Assembly: GCA_937975645.1 (NCBI GenBank)
Contig: CALJTV010000047.1
Coordinates: forward strand, 16,001-64,203
From: an uncultured Dehalococcoidia bacterium
GTDB lineage: Bacteria > Chloroflexota > Dehalococcoidia > GIF9 > UBA5629
Reading direction: 5' to 3'
Length of the DNA stretch: 48,203 nucleotides
A program made the translations under genes and the position numbers. The notes under the pieces were generated by a model. The model had not been told where the DNA came from and did not search any database. It was given only the letters and a program-made list of their open reading frames with translations. Of this stretch, positions 46,671-48,203 are shown one piece after another. Numbering within the stretch: position 1 is the first letter of the stretch; every line of letters begins with the position of its first letter.

Positions 46671-47632
46671 GCCACATCCCTCGCTGCTGGTATGCCGCCC
46701 ATTGTCTCCGCTTTCTGGACTGCTCTCACAATAGCCTGTGCAACTACTTCTGCCGCCACTGCACCCACCACGGTAACATCTGCCCTTTTTTCGCCCAGAG
46801 AGAGCGCGAAAATAACATCGCCGTCATGCATGGTATGGCTAGGCTTTATGCATCTGGCTATTCCGTCTTGTGCCATCTGGGCTACTTTATTGACCTGCTC
46901 CTTGCTCAGAGCAGCATCTGTTACCACCACTCCCAGGGTCGTACTTTCAGACAGCGCCTTACTTCGCACTGCCTGACCGCCCATCAATAGTTCGATGGTA
47001 CTCAAAAAGCCTTTCCCAGGCTCCACATCCCTTGGTCCAGCCAGAAGCCTCCCTGTCCACGGGTCAACCACATCACCCACAGCATTCACAACCACCAGAG
47101 CACCGACGATCACTCCTCCAGCAATCTGTACGCTGGCTGTCCCCAGTCCGCTCTTAGTAGCCCGCTGTATACCCAGAATCTTTCCGACAGTGGCGCCTGT
47201 GCCAGCCCCCACACATCCCTCAGCTACTTCACCATCAGTAGCCGTCACGCAAGCCTGGTAGCCCTCCTCAGGTCCGGGCCTTCTGGATGGGTCACCAACA
47301 TTCAGGTCGAAGATGATGGCTGCCGGCACTATCGGCACCCTCACTACCGAAGTCTCATGTCCATAGCCGCGCTCCTCCAGAAACCGCATCACACCGCTGG
47401 CTGCATCTAGCCCAAAAGCACTGCCCCCGCTGAGCAGGACCGCCTGCACCTTCTCTACTAAATTGGTCGGACGGAGCAAGTCAGTCTCCCTTGTGCCCGG
47501 CGCTGAGCCTCTGACATCAACCCCTGCCACAGCACCGGTCTCACACAGGACAACGGTGCAACCAGTCATTGCTGTCCTCTCGGTATAATGCCCGACCTTT
47601 ATCCCGACCACATCGGTTATGGCATTAAACAT
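46667..47632 (-). CDS. P1/S58-family peptidase (DmpA-like)
   Basis: 321 residues beginning ITDVVGIKVGHYT, with VLLSGGSAFGLDAASGV and VGAGTGATVGKI, as in DmpA-type self-processing aminopeptidases. By alignment from memory the nucleophile would be the first Thr of TTLGVVVTDA, in place of the Ser of DmpA. It leads the pantothenate operon, so it might release beta-alanine from peptides or act on a pathway intermediate; this is a guess. GAGGG ribosome site. Confidence 0.82.
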   Translation of the reverse strand: MFNAITDVVGIKVGHYTERTAMTGCTVVLCETGAVAGVDVRGSAPGTRETDLLRPTNLVEKVQAVLLSGGSAFGLDAASGVMRFLEERGYGHETSVVRVPIVPAAIIFDLNVGDPSRRPGPEEGYQACVTATDGEVAEGCVGAGTGATVGKILGIQRATKSGLGTASVQIAGGVIVGALVVVNAVGDVVDPWTGRLLAGPRDVEPGKGFLSTIELLMGGQAVRSKALSESTTLGVVVTDAALSKEQVNKVAQMAQDGIARCIKPSHTMHDGDVIFALSLGEKRADVTVVGAVAAEVVAQAIVRAVQKAETMGGIPAARDVA

Positions 47633-47777
47633 GTCCTGCCCTCAAAAAACAGAGCCTCCTCAGCACCTGCCGAGAAGGCTCCGTGGATTTCCCCTCTTTC
47701 CCGTCTCGGTCATTGCTGATCCAAGCGGTCCTGTAACCTAAACTGATAACGTGCTCACCGCCATAAAGGTCGATGGC
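47633..47777 (-). promoter_or_regulatory. Structured leader with competing antiterminator, candidate riboswitch
   Basis: A leader of about 145 nt. CCGAGA (47709-47704) can pair with TCTCGG (47675-47670), which lies in the 5' arm of the terminator, so the two are mutually exclusive. CCGAGACGG can instead pair with the upstream CCG.TTGG, and a 5-bp GCGGT/ACCGC stem closes an earlier element. Position before pan genes recalls the 'pan' RNA motif known from such operons, but I could not match its consensus. Confidence 0.6.
47643..47681 (-). terminator. Leader terminator (attenuator) of the pantothenate operon
   Basis: Minus strand: arm 47681-47668 pairs with 47665-47652, up to 13 bp with a 4-base loop and a few G-U pairs, followed by TGTTTTTT (47651-47644). 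It lies about 11 nt before the ATG of the first gene, so it must be conditional. Confidence 0.8.
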
Positions 47778-47783
47778 AATTAT

Positions 47784-47812
47784 ATGCTAACATAACACCC
47801 ACTATTTGTCAA
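47784..47812 (-). promoter_or_regulatory. Promoter of the pantothenate operon
   Basis: Minus strand TTGACA (47812-47807), 17-bp spacer, TAGCAT (47789-47784). A TATAAT overlaps just downstream at a 22-bp spacing. Confidence 0.6.
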
Positions 47813-47828
47813 ACCTGCGATGTGCGGT

Positions 47829-47881
47829 TGTTAATGTTCTATGATTTTGTCACCATCCAACTGTTTTGAGAAAATGTCACC
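47829..47881. repeat. Possible insertion-sequence terminus remnant
   Basis: Starts near TGTTAATGTTC and contains two related blocks ending TTTTGTCACC and AAATGTCACC, the style of repeated motifs at ends of some IS elements. It joins directly to the truncated ISL3 transposase. The family is not identified. Confidence 0.3.
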
Positions 47882-48203
47882 ATCATGGAAATGGAATAGA
47901 TCCACCACTACCTTGGCAGAATGGAACACTGCCTCCATTGCCTTCCTTAGTCCATCATTCATGTCGATGCAAACCTCTCTTATCTTATCGTGAGGAACCT
48001 TGGCGAGAAATCCCTTCAAGGTAGCTATGTGAGCATCTCCGAGAACCCCTAACACTCTCCTTCAGCTCCGACGAAGCCCAGACTTTACTCTCAGACCTCC
48101 GCATCGAGAAGACGGCGCAGGGCACCATAGTTTATCCCCATCTTCTTTCTCATCTGGCTGAAGTCCATATGCCTCAGTTTTAGCTTGTCTGGTGAGCCTG
48201 AAA
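47831..48203 (-). pseudogene. ISL3-family transposase remnant
   Basis: Two pieces of an ISL3 transposase on the minus strand. 48201-48091 encodes an HTH-like FSQMRKKMGINYGALRRLL followed by a stop. 48055-47880 encodes LGVLGD, ATLKGFLAKVPHDKIREV and DMNDGLRKAMEAVF, then KVVVDLFHF, in another frame. The segment carrying the first catalytic Asp is missing between them, and the C-terminus is replaced by unrelated sequence. Not functional. Confidence 0.75.

Noticed and set aside
47633-47777. T-box riboswitch in the pantothenate leader
   Set aside because: An AGGACCGC stretch recalled the T-box sequence, but it is far from the terminator and the conserved stem I and AGGGTGG-type elements are missing. 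No amino acid link was evident.

Overview
The window looks like a compact bacterial chromosome segment, most probably from a Dehalococcoidia-type Chloroflexota. This is an inference from several features: moderate GC, tight operons with 4-23 nt overlaps, a solitary 5S rRNA gene not next to 16S/23S, a hisZ-containing histidine cluster, and an nfeD-slipin pair. No 16S rRNA is present to settle it. Nearly all genes are core metabolism or housekeeping. Mobile DNA is limited to one decayed insertion sequence (8640-9801) and an ISL3 transposase remnant at the right edge.

Layout. 1-4477 (minus): vitamin B6 / tRNA-thiolation operon pdxS-pdxT-(Ycf45-like AAA+R3H ATPase)-tmk-mnmA, with mnmA cut by the window edge. 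4786-5772 (plus): tsaD. 5726-8482 (minus): a four-gene operon of an XRE regulator with DUF72, DUF488 and DUF2851 proteins; a perfect dyad fills its promoter spacer. 8640-9801: the IS. 9845-15316 (plus): heat-shock region. One CIRCE-controlled promoter precedes a run of small zinc-binding proteins leading into dnaJ and a helical protein; a second precedes groES-groEL. 15323-16585 (minus): M16 peptidase. 16880-22722 (plus): acyl-CoA ligase, bioY, a metallo-beta-lactamase-fold protein, a coiled-coil zinc ribbon protein, an RNase H-like protein, a small unknown and a CtpA-type protease.

22638-29046 (minus): histidine operon hisZ-hisG-hisD-hisC-hisB plus a nitroreductase; hisG encodes two tandem HisG units. 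29185-31262 (plus): nfeD-slipin. 31321-32091 (minus): birA lacking the DNA-binding domain. 32245-34869 (plus): gatB-secG-SAM hydrolase. 34847-39441 (minus): radA-ispD-ispF-cysE-cysS, preceded by clpC (39586-42075, minus), an order like that of Firmicutes. 42206-42327 (minus): lone 5S rRNA. 42445-43686 (plus): MFS transporter. 43690-47632 (minus): pantothenate operon S58 peptidase-DUF2520 (panG-like)-panD-panB-panC, whose leader contains a terminator with a competing antiterminator.

Most notable signals: (1) the CIRCE-controlled zinc-ribbon/DnaJ operon; (2) the double HisG, whose halves have lost complementary active-site motifs; (3) the candidate attenuator or riboswitch of the pantothenate operon; (4) the XRE-DUF72-DUF488-DUF2851 operon; (5) repeated promoters whose -10 box lies only 8-10 nt from the start codon, implying leaderless mRNAs.
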